DNA of 48,060 bases, taken from a virus. A program made the translations under genes and the position numbers. The stretch lies in the IMG/VR virus record IMGVR_UViG_3300005663_000070, positions 1-48,060 of that record; one strand, given 5' to 3'. Below the pieces are notes generated by a model. That model searched no databases, was not told the origin of the DNA, and was given only the letters and a program-made list of their open reading frames with translations. Below are positions 41,784 through 47,952 of this stretch, piece after piece (the first letter of the stretch is position 1; every line of letters starts with the position of its first letter).

Positions 41784-42013
41784 ACCTGCATCGGGCGTGG
41801 TTCGGGTACGACTTCAACGGTGTTGGCAAAAAACACTGCTAATCTGCCCATTTCTAAATCAAATGCCAGCGGAAATGACCGTAATTCTTTATCAATACCA
41901 CATTTAGCAATTTTTGGCTTCTGGTACAAAACCCCACCATACCAAAATAACCCACCTTCAGGTATGTTCCAGAGTGTTTGTCGTTCATTCTCTATTTTTA
42001 CATTTATCTGCAT
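41768..42013 (-). CDS. small beta-rich hypothetical protein
   Basis: 81 residues with GAGGA upstream. GGLFWYGGVLYQK and LEMGRLAVFFANTVEVVPE match a common small phage/bacterial beta-barrel-like pattern of unknown role. Overlaps the next gene. Confidence 0.55.
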   Translation of the reverse strand: MQINVKIENERQTLWNIPEGGLFWYGGVLYQKPKIAKCGIDKELRSFPLAFDLEMGRLAVFFANTVEVVPEPRPMQVCLAE

Positions 42014-42025
42014 TTCTTAATCCTC

Positions 42026-42094
42026 AAAAAAAGGTGGGCGAGGCCATCCAGCACTTTATAAAGTTATAGTATTTTCGCCTGACTAACTCGCCCA
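42026..42094 (-). terminator. stem-loop with U-tract between the HTH gene and the next unit
   Basis: On the minus strand TGGGCGAG (42094-42087) pairs exactly with CTCGCCCA (42042-42035), followed by ACC and seven T (42032-42026). The long loop holds a perfect 12-base palindrome, ACTTTATAAAGT (42053-42064). A terminator is likely, because it begins right at the stop of the HTH gene. Confidence 0.65.
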
Positions 42095-42475
42095 TTAAAA
42101 TCTATTCACGATTTGACCATCCATCCATTTTTGATATGATAAGGTCGGTTTCCGCTTTTCAAGATATATCCCCTTTGCTTTCAAGGCTTCCACCATATTG
42201 CCAACGGCGTGTATTGAAATGCCCGAAATCAACGCAATCTGTCTAAAATTACAACCCTCGTCATTTATCAATGATTGGATTTCTACCTGTCGCTTGGTCA
42301 AAACTGGAAACAATTGAGGGCATTTCTGTTCAACATTTTGAAGTAGCTGTTGGATTCTCCGCTGAGATATACCCATTTTCTCTGCTGCTTCTGCGGTTGT
42401 TAGGCCATCAAAATCCTGATGGCATAAACGATATGCTTGTTCTTCTGGGATTGTAAGTATGCGTTCCGTTTTCAT
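42095..42475 (-). CDS. DNA-binding regulator with two helix-turn-helix segments
   Basis: 126 residues. GLTTAEAAEKMGISQRRIQQ (about 24-43) and CNFRQIALISGISIHAVGNM (about 74-93) are two HTH units, as in sigma-4-like or LuxR-type regulators; the end is basic. It is a single gene between a terminator behind and a palindrome-bearing promoter region ahead, so autoregulation is plausible. A role in switching early and late expression is inferred. Confidence 0.65.
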   Translation of the reverse strand: MKTERILTIPEEQAYRLCHQDFDGLTTAEAAEKMGISQRRIQQLLQNVEQKCPQLFPVLTKRQVEIQSLINDEGCNFRQIALISGISIHAVGNMVEALKAKGIYLEKRKPTLSYQKWMDGQIVNRF

Positions 42476-42505
42476 ATTTACCCTTCTACTTATATGCCCA
42501 ACTCC

Positions 42506-42532
42506 CTACATATACGTAGCATAAAGATTATA
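42506..42532 (-). promoter_or_regulatory. candidate promoter -10 and operator palindrome for the HTH gene
   Basis: TATAAT (42532-42527) stands just upstream of the near-palindrome CTACGTATATGTAG (42519-42506), which would lie at the transcription start, a usual repressor site. The -35 region is poor (GTTTTT at 17-base spacing), so the promoter may need an activator. Confidence 0.4.
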
Positions 42533-42549
42533 AAATTTGAAAAATTCTT

Positions 42550-42572
42550 AAAAACCCACTAATTTACTGGGT
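42550..42572 (-). terminator. small intrinsic terminator
   Basis: On the minus strand ACCCA (42572-42568) pairs with TGGGT (42558-42554) around a 9-base loop, followed by TTTTT (42554-42550). It overlaps the stop codon of the gene at 42564-42770. Confidence 0.5.
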
Positions 42573-42770
42573 AATTATGCCGTTTGGAGCAATTGTAAGG
42601 CGTATGACATGTGGCTCATATGGTGCACCATGCGAATAGTGGTGTTGCCACATCACACCATAACGTGTCCTATTCCACCAATGTTTAGATATATATTCAA
42701 GAACCACGTACCCTCTTTTGTCCCTGACCGCAAGCTTTCTCGCACTTCTGATTGCTTCATAGTAGGTCAT
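42564..42770 (-). CDS. small basic hypothetical protein
   Basis: 68 residues starting from ATG 42770, with GAGGAGA well placed upstream. Helix (YYEAIRSARKLAVRDKRG) plus an aromatic beta part (WNRTRYGVMWQHHY…VIRLTIAPNG). No family recognised. Confidence 0.55.
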   Translation of the reverse strand: MTYYEAIRSARKLAVRDKRGYVVLEYISKHWWNRTRYGVMWQHHYSHGAPYEPHVIRLTIAPNGIITQ

Positions 42771-42772
42771 TT

Positions 42773-42952
42773 TTATCTCCTCAGAGAATTATAATAATCT
42801 TCCATTGTTCTAAATCCGTGTGTTTTTACAAAATGGTTCTTTATAGTTCTATCACGCAAATCTAAATCCTGAAATGCGGATAAGCTACCCTGTTTCCAAG
42901 CTGGACGTAACAGCGACAGCTTTTCATCAAAAGTCTGTGATTCTCTTAGCAT
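42773..42952 (-). CDS. 59-aa hypothetical protein
   Basis: ATG 42952 with AAGGAAGGA upstream; TAA at 42775-42773 next to the following gene. The pattern (FDEKLSLLRPAWKQGSLSAFQD, then a basic helix and MEDYYNSLRR) is well-formed and charged, but no family is recognised. Confidence 0.55.
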   Translation of the reverse strand: MLRESQTFDEKLSLLRPAWKQGSLSAFQDLDLRDRTIKNHFVKTHGFRTMEDYYNSLRR

Positions 42953-42969
42953 AATTTTATTCCTTCCTT

Positions 42970-43128
42970 TTAACCGTAGGCATGTTCCGCCGGGTTCGTT
43001 TTAAACTCTGCCTTGCAAGTTGGAGCTTCACAAATAACTGTCTCAGTAATTTCGATTTCTGTGTTAAATCTCTCACATTCAGGACAAATCCATTCGTACC
43101 CACTGGCAATTATATCAACTGTTTCCAT
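42970..43128 (-). CDS. 52-aa zinc-ribbon protein
   Basis: ATG 43128 after GAGGG at seven bases. CPEC (residues 15-18) and Cys33/Cys38 form a small ribbon; GYEWICPECERF is a typical first knuckle. Function unknown. Confidence 0.55.
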   Translation of the reverse strand: METVDIIASGYEWICPECERFNTEIEITETVICEAPTCKAEFKTNPAEHAYG

Positions 43129-43131
43129 AAT

Positions 43132-43467
43132 TTAACCCTCTAAAAGTTGCCGTTTCAGATTTTCAAATGACTCATCGGATATTTCGATTGTTTGCCCGTC
43201 AATAACAATTATACGTTTACATGGCCTTAGATATTCCATTCTTGTAAACCAATAATCCCCCTGACCATTTGTAACAAGAACGTCAGAACAGGTTTCATGA
43301 TTGGCTTCCCAACAATAATCCTTCAATACGCGAAGGCCAGTTGCAAGAATTGTTAGCCCGTTTCTTTCATATTTGTTACAACTGTTTGTAAATTCACCAC
43401 CTTTAATCCCAAAGGCATATCGCCCATCAACCAAATCTACTTTATCACCAATTTTTAAGTCCTGCAT
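43132..43467 (-). CDS. hypothetical beta-rich protein
   Basis: 111 residues from ATG 43467, preceded by AAGGAG; an in-frame ATG at 43515 also has a fair site and would add 16 hydrophobic residues. QDLKIGDKVDLVDGRYAFG suggests an SH3-like barrel start; the end is IIVIDGQTIEIS plus a helix. No family recognised. Confidence 0.5.
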   Translation of the reverse strand: MQDLKIGDKVDLVDGRYAFGIKGGEFTNSCNKYERNGLTILATGLRVLKDYCWEANHETCSDVLVTNGQGDYWFTRMEYLRPCKRIIVIDGQTIEISDESFENLKRQLLEG

Positions 43468-43518
43468 TTTTAGCTCCTTAATAATTAAAGTTCTTAAATA
43501 AATTAAAGGGTTCATTTT

Positions 43519-43659
43519 TTATTCCTCATCGCTTGTAGCAGTAAAAACGCAATCATTATACACTTCTCTCAACGTCTCGATACAATAATCCCTGTCGGAT
43601 TCGTGTTCAAAGCTTGCAATTATACCAATAGCCCCTGGCCTTTCTATGTGATATTTCAT
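43519..43659 (-). CDS. 46-aa hypothetical protein
   Basis: ATG 43659 after AAGGAG (six-base spacing), TAA at 43521-43519. Short beta-helix fold (YHIERPGAIGIIASFEH then DRDYCIETLREVYND), similar in size to ferredoxin-like halves. Strong ribosome-binding site. Confidence 0.55.
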   Translation of the reverse strand: MKYHIERPGAIGIIASFEHESDRDYCIETLREVYNDCVFTATSDEE

Positions 43660-43662
43660 AAT

Positions 43663-43824
43663 TTACTCCTTATTTGGACATTCTCTATTAGCACACACTA
43701 TCATACAGTTTAACGGACAACCATATTCTAACCTTTTACACTGTTTTGAATATATATCAAGGTCAACTTCACAAAGTAAATCCACAGCTATTTCTAACCG
43801 TTGTTCATCTGTTAGCTCTTTCAT
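43663..43824 (-). CDS. 53-aa Cys-rich protein
   Basis: ATG 43824 after GGAG (seven-base spacing); four-base overlap with the upstream gene. Helical first half, then Cys at about 29, 36, 40, 44 and 49 (CPLNC … C.NREC), a likely zinc- or cluster-binding motif. Confidence 0.5.
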   Translation of the reverse strand: MKELTDEQRLEIAVDLLCEVDLDIYSKQCKRLEYGCPLNCMIVCANRECPNKE

Positions 43825-44018
43825 AATTTATCTCCATATTTTTTTCGTAATCGTTCTCTACTTGCTCTTATTTTTTCAAGTATCTTAATAGCGAGTATTT
43901 CCGCATCAACGCTACCTTCACCAGCTATAAAACGAGCAGCAAAACTTTCAGCTTTCGAGTTCAAGTCTGACGTTGGTTTGGTTTTTGGTTTATTCTTACT
44001 TCCTTTGAGTCTTGCCAT
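43821..44018 (-). CDS. small basic protein (AT-hook-like start)
   Basis: 65 residues from ATG 44018 with AAAGGA upstream; the longer open frame begins inside the promoter and is rejected. RLKGSKNKPKTKP is a basic, AT-hook-like tail; the rest is helical (SFAARFIAGEGSVDAEI … RERLRKKYGDKL). First gene after the consensus promoter. Likely DNA-binding. Confidence 0.55.
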   Translation of the reverse strand: MARLKGSKNKPKTKPTSDLNSKAESFAARFIAGEGSVDAEILAIKILEKIRASRERLRKKYGDKL

Positions 44019-44043
44019 TTTTATTTCCTTTTCTGTTTTCAGT

Positions 44044-44072
44044 ATTATACCAAATCTATATTCCGGTGTCAA
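44044..44072 (-). promoter_or_regulatory. consensus sigma70-type promoter
   Basis: On the minus strand TTGACA (44072-44067), a 17-base spacer and TATAAT (44049-44044): perfect agreement with both hexamers and spacing. Transcription would begin near 44037, just ahead of the gene starting at 44018, and proceed into the leftward block. Confidence 0.85.
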
Positions 44073-44087
44073 GTAAAATCTGGCATT

Positions 44088-44729
44088 TTATCCCGTCCAC
44101 CATCCTCGTAATTCTTCACTAAATATATCGGGTTTACCCGTAGATAACGCCTTATGTCTTAAATTTCTGAGTTCATCCTGTTCGTATTCCTCTTTTTTAT
44201 ATTCGTAGCAATCGTTGCAAACATTATAATATCCTGCTTCGGCTAATTCTGCTCCGATGTCATCATCTCCATCGTCGTTACATCTATTTAATTCGTCAGG
44301 CCCGGAATATTCGTTACACACATCACACGTTCCTATCGATAGGCAATCACTACATATAATGTTATAATTATCCGTAGCTGTATCCCGCTCATAATCATCT
44401 GCCACAAAACTACATTCGCACTCAGTGCATTTTACTTCAAGGCTATAGCCGTGTTTATCATTCAATTGTTGAGCAATGCTCAAAACCAAATGTGCATTGT
44501 TATTCTCTTGGAATTTTTCAAAACATTTTTTGTCCATGAGTTTAACCACTTCTGCCTTATGCTCTAACGTTTCGACTATCTTTAGTGCTTCTATTTCTGT
44601 TTTTACTCCGGAACATCCAGTTGAAAATAAATTGTGCCATTTTCCATCAGCATCCCAAAAACAAAAATTCCATTCCCAGATGCAACCGCTATATCCACCA
44701 CCTTGATAATATAGTAGTCTGTCCTTCAT
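44088..44729 (-). CDS. Cys-rich zinc-binding protein
   Basis: 213 residues with GAGG before the ATG. The start (YYQGGGYSGCIWEWNFCFWD) resembles a small family in phages and plasmids. From about residue 100 there are several knuckles: CTECEC, CSDC, CDVCNEY, C near NRCND and CNDC, enough for two or three zinc sites. Acidic loops (DDGDDDIG) separate them. It ends just upstream of the consensus promoter. Function unknown. Confidence 0.6.
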   Translation of the reverse strand: MKDRLLYYQGGGYSGCIWEWNFCFWDADGKWHNLFSTGCSGVKTEIEALKIVETLEHKAEVVKLMDKKCFEKFQENNNAHLVLSIAQQLNDKHGYSLEVKCTECECSFVADDYERDTATDNYNIICSDCLSIGTCDVCNEYSGPDELNRCNDDGDDDIGAELAEAGYYNVCNDCYEYKKEEYEQDELRNLRHKALSTGKPDIFSEELRGWWTG

Positions 44730-44846
44730 AATTTACCTCTTTTCATTTTTAAGTTAAAAACCCATGTTTTTATTTATTGGACTAAAATTCGGCTTACGAG
44801 GATTGACTGTGTTGCGTTATCTCCGAGCCGGGTATACTAAACTGCC
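44730..44846 (-). other. non-coding gap
   Basis: 118 bases between two genes. Beside the small GCCT/AGGC hairpin near the following stop (about 44840-44856), AT-rich stretches are present but no promoter of good quality, RNA gene or ORF is seen. Confidence 0.4.
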
Positions 44847-45146
44847 TTAAAAACAGGCAATAAGAAAACTCTCGTCATCTATGCGAATAACTATTGTATC
44901 ATTCTCAATATCCTCAATTGTCTGGTAGTCGTCAGTATAGTCTTTTTGGAACTCAGCAAGGTTTTCGTATTCGCAGTATTCGCAGCATATAGCAATAATA
45001 TCAAGCTCTATCTCTAAACCGCATTCTTCCTCGTACTGCTCCAGATATTCAAAAAGAGCTTTTTTGCCACCATAGCTAAAATTATCGTTTCGGCCCATAC
45101 TTCTAAATCTATCACAAAAATGGTTAAAATTTATTAAGATTTTCAT
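44847..45146 (-). CDS. conserved phage protein of the EYLEEYEE..G.EIELD type
   Basis: 99 residues from ATG 45146 (GGGGAG eight bases before). FSYGGKKALFEYLEQYEEEC, IELDIIAICCEYCEYENLAE and TIVIRIDDESFLI match a family common in phages (…ALFDYLE..EE..G.EIELD-IA-CCE…EY). The role is unknown, possibly host take-over. Full length. Confidence 0.7.
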   Translation of the reverse strand: MKILINFNHFCDRFRSMGRNDNFSYGGKKALFEYLEQYEEECGLEIELDIIAICCEYCEYENLAEFQKDYTDDYQTIEDIENDTIVIRIDDESFLIACF

Positions 45147-45164
45147 AATAAAACTCCCCAATTC

Positions 45165-45410
45165 TTATGCTACGTTTATATTGCCCATTTTATACATAAC
45201 TTTTACGTATGTTTCTACGACGCTTCGATAAACATAATGTTTAAAGAATGTCCTGTTGGTGTTGCTCTGGTCTACGACTTGCACAATATATCCCTGATGG
45301 ATTCCATCTTTACTATGTCTCGAACAAGTTAAAACTGTAACAAGCTGTTCGTTGTGGTTAAAAGTGGCCTTGGCAATAGTGTCTTTGGGGTGCTTAAGCC
45401 AAGTTTCCAT
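45165..45410 (-). CDS. small hypothetical protein
   Basis: 81 residues with AGGGAG upstream. A beta domain (AKATFNHNEQLVTVLTC; GYIVQVVD) and a helix (VVETYVKVMYKM). Starts two bases before the upstream stop. No family recognised. Confidence 0.5.
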   Translation of the reverse strand: METWLKHPKDTIAKATFNHNEQLVTVLTCSRHSKDGIHQGYIVQVVDQSNTNRTFFKHYVYRSVVETYVKVMYKMGNINVA

Positions 45411-45411
45411 T

Positions 45412-45573
45412 TTAATACTCCCTGCTGATTAAAACACAATTTCCGTTTTTGAACTCCACGCTATCAACCGTATTTCCGGCAGAACCATACCCACAATCAT
45501 ATTCGGCTTCTATTTTTATAGAATGGTCAGGGTCAAAAGTTTCGAGTTTTTGGATTAATTCTTTAACGGTCAT
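45412..45573 (-). CDS. 53-aa conserved small phage protein
   Basis: ATG 45573 with GGGGA upstream. MTVKELIQKLETFDPDHSIK is the typical start of a family of small phage proteins (M.V.EL...L...DPD..V.), followed by a beta hairpin ending VLISREY. Full length; function unknown. Confidence 0.6.
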   Translation of the reverse strand: MTVKELIQKLETFDPDHSIKIEAEYDCGYGSAGNTVDSVEFKNGNCVLISREY

Positions 45574-45597
45574 TTTTATCCCCTTTCGTTTTTAATA

Positions 45598-45630
45598 TGT
45601 CCGGCTACCAGTTTATCCGATAGCCGGACA
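45598..45630. promoter_or_regulatory. perfect 10-bp stem hairpin in an intergenic gap
   Basis: TGTCCGGCTA (45598-45607) and TAGCCGGACA (45621-45630) are exact inverse copies around a 13-base loop. No U-tract follows on either strand, so it may be an RNA processing or regulatory structure, or a protein-binding inverted repeat. Confidence 0.5.
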
Positions 45631-45651
45631 GGGTGTGGAGAAAGTATGATG

Positions 45652-45867
45652 TCAATATACGTTATTATCAGCGGTCGATAATTTATTATAGCATACATCC
45701 CCGGCTTCGTCTATATAGCCATTGTCAATCAACGCTTTCGCTGTCCGTCCATAGTGTCCTTGCAATGTCCATGCCATCCCGGACTTGACTAACTGGGCGA
45801 ATAATTCAACTGTTTCAGTGTCGGATAATTCACCCTGCTCATACGCAATGATTTTATCAACTAACAT
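45652..45867 (-). CDS. conserved small phage protein (IIAYEQGEL family)
   Basis: 71 residues with GGAGG upstream. DKIIAYEQGELSDTETVELF, LVKSGMAWTLQGHYGRTAKA and LIDNGYI are the marks of a small, very widespread phage family, also often placed in the early region. Function unknown. Four residues overlap with the upstream gene. Confidence 0.75.
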   Translation of the reverse strand: MLVDKIIAYEQGELSDTETVELFAQLVKSGMAWTLQGHYGRTAKALIDNGYIDEAGDVCYNKLSTADNNVY

Positions 45868-46171
45868 TTTTAATCCTCCGAATTGGTCTATTAAAACTGG
45901 TTTTCACATCCCACTGTCCCCGGAATGATGTTATTAATTTAAATATATCATTTATGCGTAATATAGTGTTAATTTTATATCTCTGTTTGGGTGTCGGGAA
46001 ATCAAATCCTTCTATAGCTGCTTCATCTATATATACTTTAACCCGAATACCACCTGATTTAAGAAAATCAGATAACAGAGTATTAAGCACATCCCAACAA
46101 ACTGTGTTATGCGTTTGCCCGGCTTTACATTCTATTATCTTACCTGTTTTAGTTATTAAGCAACCGCTCAT
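45857..46171 (-). CDS. hypothetical protein
   Basis: 104 residues, starting in the stop of the peptidase gene (ATGA). SGCLITKTGKIIECKAGQTH is beta-like with two Cys; the remainder has a beta strand (GIRVKVYIDEA) and a basic end (NRPIRRIKNVS). No family recognised. Confidence 0.5.
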   Translation of the reverse strand: MSGCLITKTGKIIECKAGQTHNTVCWDVLNTLLSDFLKSGGIRVKVYIDEAAIEGFDFPTPKQRYKINTILRINDIFKLITSFRGQWDVKTSFNRPIRRIKNVS

Positions 46172-46569
46172 TTTATCCCTCTTTTCATACGTGCGTAAAC
46201 TACACTGCCATTTTCAGTTTTTAATTGTTTTATATATGCCCGGCTGTAAACTGGGATAAGCCCAAATTCAGCCAACAATTTACGTTCCGCTGTTCTAAAT
46301 GTTCCCTGATGTCCATATTGTCCACCACTGTCAATATTGATAAAATGACTAATTTCGTGTAACACATAAGCATATCGAAATTCTATAGGATATTCCCGAC
46401 TGCCATATCCTTTTGCTGATAAACTGAAAGCCCATAATGGTATTGCTAACACACGTGTGCCATAATTTGCATAACCGTGTGTGTTATCTACCATACGCAA
46501 TTTTACATTTGGTAGATTATACAAATCTATAATCTCTTGGCAAAATACTTTAGCTTCTGTTCTGTCCAT
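46168..46569 (-). CDS. SprT-like zinc metallopeptidase
   Basis: 133 residues with AAGG upstream. His71-Glu72-x2-His75 in YVLHEISHFIN, then His87 in GHQGTFRTAERKL as the third ligand, form the HExxH…H zinc site of the SprT/WLM group; the fold is minimal but complete. SprT-type enzymes remove DNA-bound protein crosslinks, and phage forms are of unknown target. In tight order with neighbours. Confidence 0.75.
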   Translation of the reverse strand: MDRTEAKVFCQEIIDLYNLPNVKLRMVDNTHGYANYGTRVLAIPLWAFSLSAKGYGSREYPIEFRYAYVLHEISHFINIDSGGQYGHQGTFRTAERKLLAEFGLIPVYSRAYIKQLKTENGSVVYARMKRGIK

Positions 46570-46578
46570 TGCATCACC

Positions 46579-46635
46579 TTACATCATAGCGATATACATC
46601 CAAAACGCTAATATCCAGATTTCACGTTCAAACAT
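46579..46635 (-). CDS. 18-aa hydrophobic micropeptide
   Basis: ATG 46635 to TAA 46581-46579, with AGGG about six bases before the start. MFEREIWILAFWMYIAMM could span a membrane. It overlaps the preceding small gene's end. Low support. Confidence 0.25.
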   Translation of the reverse strand: MFEREIWILAFWMYIAMM

Positions 46636-46753
46636 AAAATACCCTGTAATCTATAAATACTGATTGACTGCGAAGTTTATGCAACAATCGCTTTGCTTCC
46701 CGCTTAGTTCTAACAATCCAGTGGTCGCCATTTGTGCTGATTATCTTAATCAT
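46628..46753 (-). CDS. 41-aa small basic protein
   Basis: ATG 46753 overlaps the stop of the upstream gene (ATGA). KIISTNGDHWIVRTKREAKR then LLHKLRSQSVFIDYRVFYV gives a small beta-alpha-beta unit. Supported by junction style; no family recognised. Confidence 0.45.
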   Translation of the reverse strand: MIKIISTNGDHWIVRTKREAKRLLHKLRSQSVFIDYRVFYV

Positions 46754-47094
46754 TGCTCAAACCATTCCTTTAATGCTGTGGCAAGTAGCTTTTTTATTTC
46801 CGTTGGTGTTTTGTTTGTCGCTATCCAAGAAGCTTTAGTCAATTCATGTAAAATATCTGTTTTGCAATGTTTATATAAAGCTTTTTTGAACGCCTTGCTT
46901 GTTAATTTATCGGAATACATCAATTGATTCAACTCTAGAGCAATGGCTGCATACTTTGCAGCTTCTTTCTTATGGTAGGCAGCTAATTTATGCTCGCCAT
47001 TTTGCTTTAATTCAATAGCAGCTATTTCGTGCGAAGCAAATGCAACAAACACATCCTTTAGCTCTTTATATTTGATTGTAGCTAAACCATTCAC
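46750..47094 (-). CDS. small helical protein starting on GTG
   Basis: 114 residues; GTG at 47094 overlaps the upstream stop (GTGA). Ala/Lys/Glu-rich helices (FASHEIAAIELKQNGEHK; YHKKEAAKYAAIALEL; IKKLLATALKEWFEQ) suggest a helical bundle. No family recognised. Confidence 0.55.
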   Translation of the reverse strand: MNGLATIKYKELKDVFVAFASHEIAAIELKQNGEHKLAAYHKKEAAKYAAIALELNQLMYSDKLTSKAFKKALYKHCKTDILHELTKASWIATNKTPTEIKKLLATALKEWFEQ

Positions 47095-47186
47095 GTTTCA
47101 AATTCCTCTGGCAGTGTCTCGAGACCGCCTGATATACCACCGATTAGTAACAGCAAACTGCCTATGATAATCAGTGTCAATAACAT
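47091..47186 (-). CDS. 31-aa single-pass membrane peptide, first gene of the leftward block
   Basis: ATG 47186 after AAAGGA (six-base spacing), TGA at 47093-47091. MLLTLIIIGSLLLLIGGISG is a membrane segment; LETLPEEFET is an acidic tail. Lies 28 bases downstream of the -10 of the promoter at 47214-47242, so it is the first product of this operon. Confidence 0.5.
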   Translation of the reverse strand: MLLTLIIIGSLLLLIGGISGGLETLPEEFET

Positions 47187-47213
47187 AATTTATCCTTTCA
47201 TTTAACTATATAA

Positions 47214-47242
47214 ACTATACCACATACTCTATACGTATGCAA
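47214..47242 (-). promoter_or_regulatory. sigma70-type promoter for the leftward block
   Basis: On the minus strand TTGCAT (47242-47237), 17-base spacer, TATAGT (47219-47214). Transcription would start near 47207 and read the first small gene at 47186. It borders the repeat-rich region to the right. Confidence 0.75.
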
Positions 47243-47254
47243 GTATAAAATGTT

Positions 47255-47575
47255 CCGGGACAGATTATTAATTGCTATTGCAGGACTTATGGTGAAGTGT
47301 CCCGACTGGGACAAGCTAATAAATGGTAGCCGGGACAGATTATTACTGTGTGTATAAGGACTTATGTGATATTGTCCCGGTGTCCAGTGTTTTTATAAGT
47401 TCTTTCTAAGGAAATAAATATACCCTATAATAATAGTATATAGTAAAGAATAAAATAATAGTCTATATAAAGGGTACAGAAAAGCTGGGACGCTGGGACA
47501 AGGTAGGTTAAGTGTAGTAGTAGTAAGGAATAATCTGTCCCGAAGGGGTCGGGACAATCTGGGACGGCTGGGACA
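47255..47575. repeat. GGGAC-repeat region, candidate origin or regulatory locus
   Basis: Eleven GGGAC(A/G) hexamers in both orientations in 320 bases: + at 47257, 47308, 47332, 47487, 47495, 47551, 47561, 47570; - at 47298, 47373, 47536. Two similar ~50-bp units (47255-47304 and 47330-47380) start CCGGGACAGATTATTA, share GGACTTATG (47283, 47358) and end TGTCCCG. An inverted copy of CGGGACAGATTATT ends at 47541. The middle (47390-47480) is very AT-rich and is framed by TACCCT/AGGGTA. This iteron-plus-AT layout fits an origin or a cluster of regulator sites. Confidence 0.6.
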
Positions 47576-47836
47576 GTAAGATAATCTTATAGTAATATGA
47601 GTATATCGTATAGTATACGTTGTCCTCGACAGCCCAGACAGCCGTTACTATAGTAGCATAGCCATTTATATCCCTGATAATGGCTGATTATTGATGGATT
47701 GTATGAGTTGTGTGGGTCGTATCGAACTGGGGGGTAGTACCCTTGACATCTGGGTTCCGGAGTCCCATACCACCTTTCATGGACGGAATCTCTCACAGTA
47801 ATTTCCTACTTTTACAGTTTTTACAGTTTGTACACG
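47576..47836. other. stretch without convincing gene
   Basis: An open frame of 69 codons (minus, 47587-47796, GTG start) exists but its composition (Tyr/Arg/Cys/Gly-rich, no fold-like pattern) is unlike real neighbours, so it is not called. No RNA gene or clear terminator seen. Confidence 0.35.
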
Positions 47837-47890
47837 GTTATAACTACGGGTTTGAGCAGTTGTAACTACAGATTCGGGCAGTTATAACCC
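47837..47890. repeat. 22-bp tandem repeats
   Basis: GTTATAACTACGGGTTTGAG with CA (47837-47858) is followed directly by a second unit differing at 4 sites (47859-47880), and a third partial unit begins GTTATAACCC at 47881. Direct repeats of this size in a gene-free region can bind a replication or partition protein. Confidence 0.65.
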
Positions 47891-47905
47891 CCATTGTAAC
47901 TAAAG

Positions 47906-47952
47906 TCTACATATATATAGTAAAAATTTTAAAAAAATCTACATATATATGG
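47906..47952. repeat. two copies of a TCTACATATATAT(A/G)G element
   Basis: 15-bp copies at 47906-47920 and 47938-47952, 32 bp apart, separated by an A/T-only stretch. The core CTACATATA also occurs in the palindrome ahead of the HTH regulator (42506-42519), so both could be sites for the same protein. The remaining sequence to 48060 shows no gene. Confidence 0.5.

Noticed and set aside
44803-44838. TTGACT and TATACT on the plus strand
   Set aside because: The spacer is 24 bases, too long for a sigma70 promoter, and no plus-strand gene follows.
47255-47575. CRISPR array
   Set aside because: Repeats are short hexamers in both orientations with irregular spacing and no constant repeat-spacer pattern; no cas genes. 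The Cas4-type nuclease is part of a phage recombination set.
47587-47796. 69-codon minus-strand frame with GTG start
   Set aside because: AGGA is near the start but the composition shows no fold-like pattern and it sits in a repeat-rich gene-poor region; could not be separated from chance.
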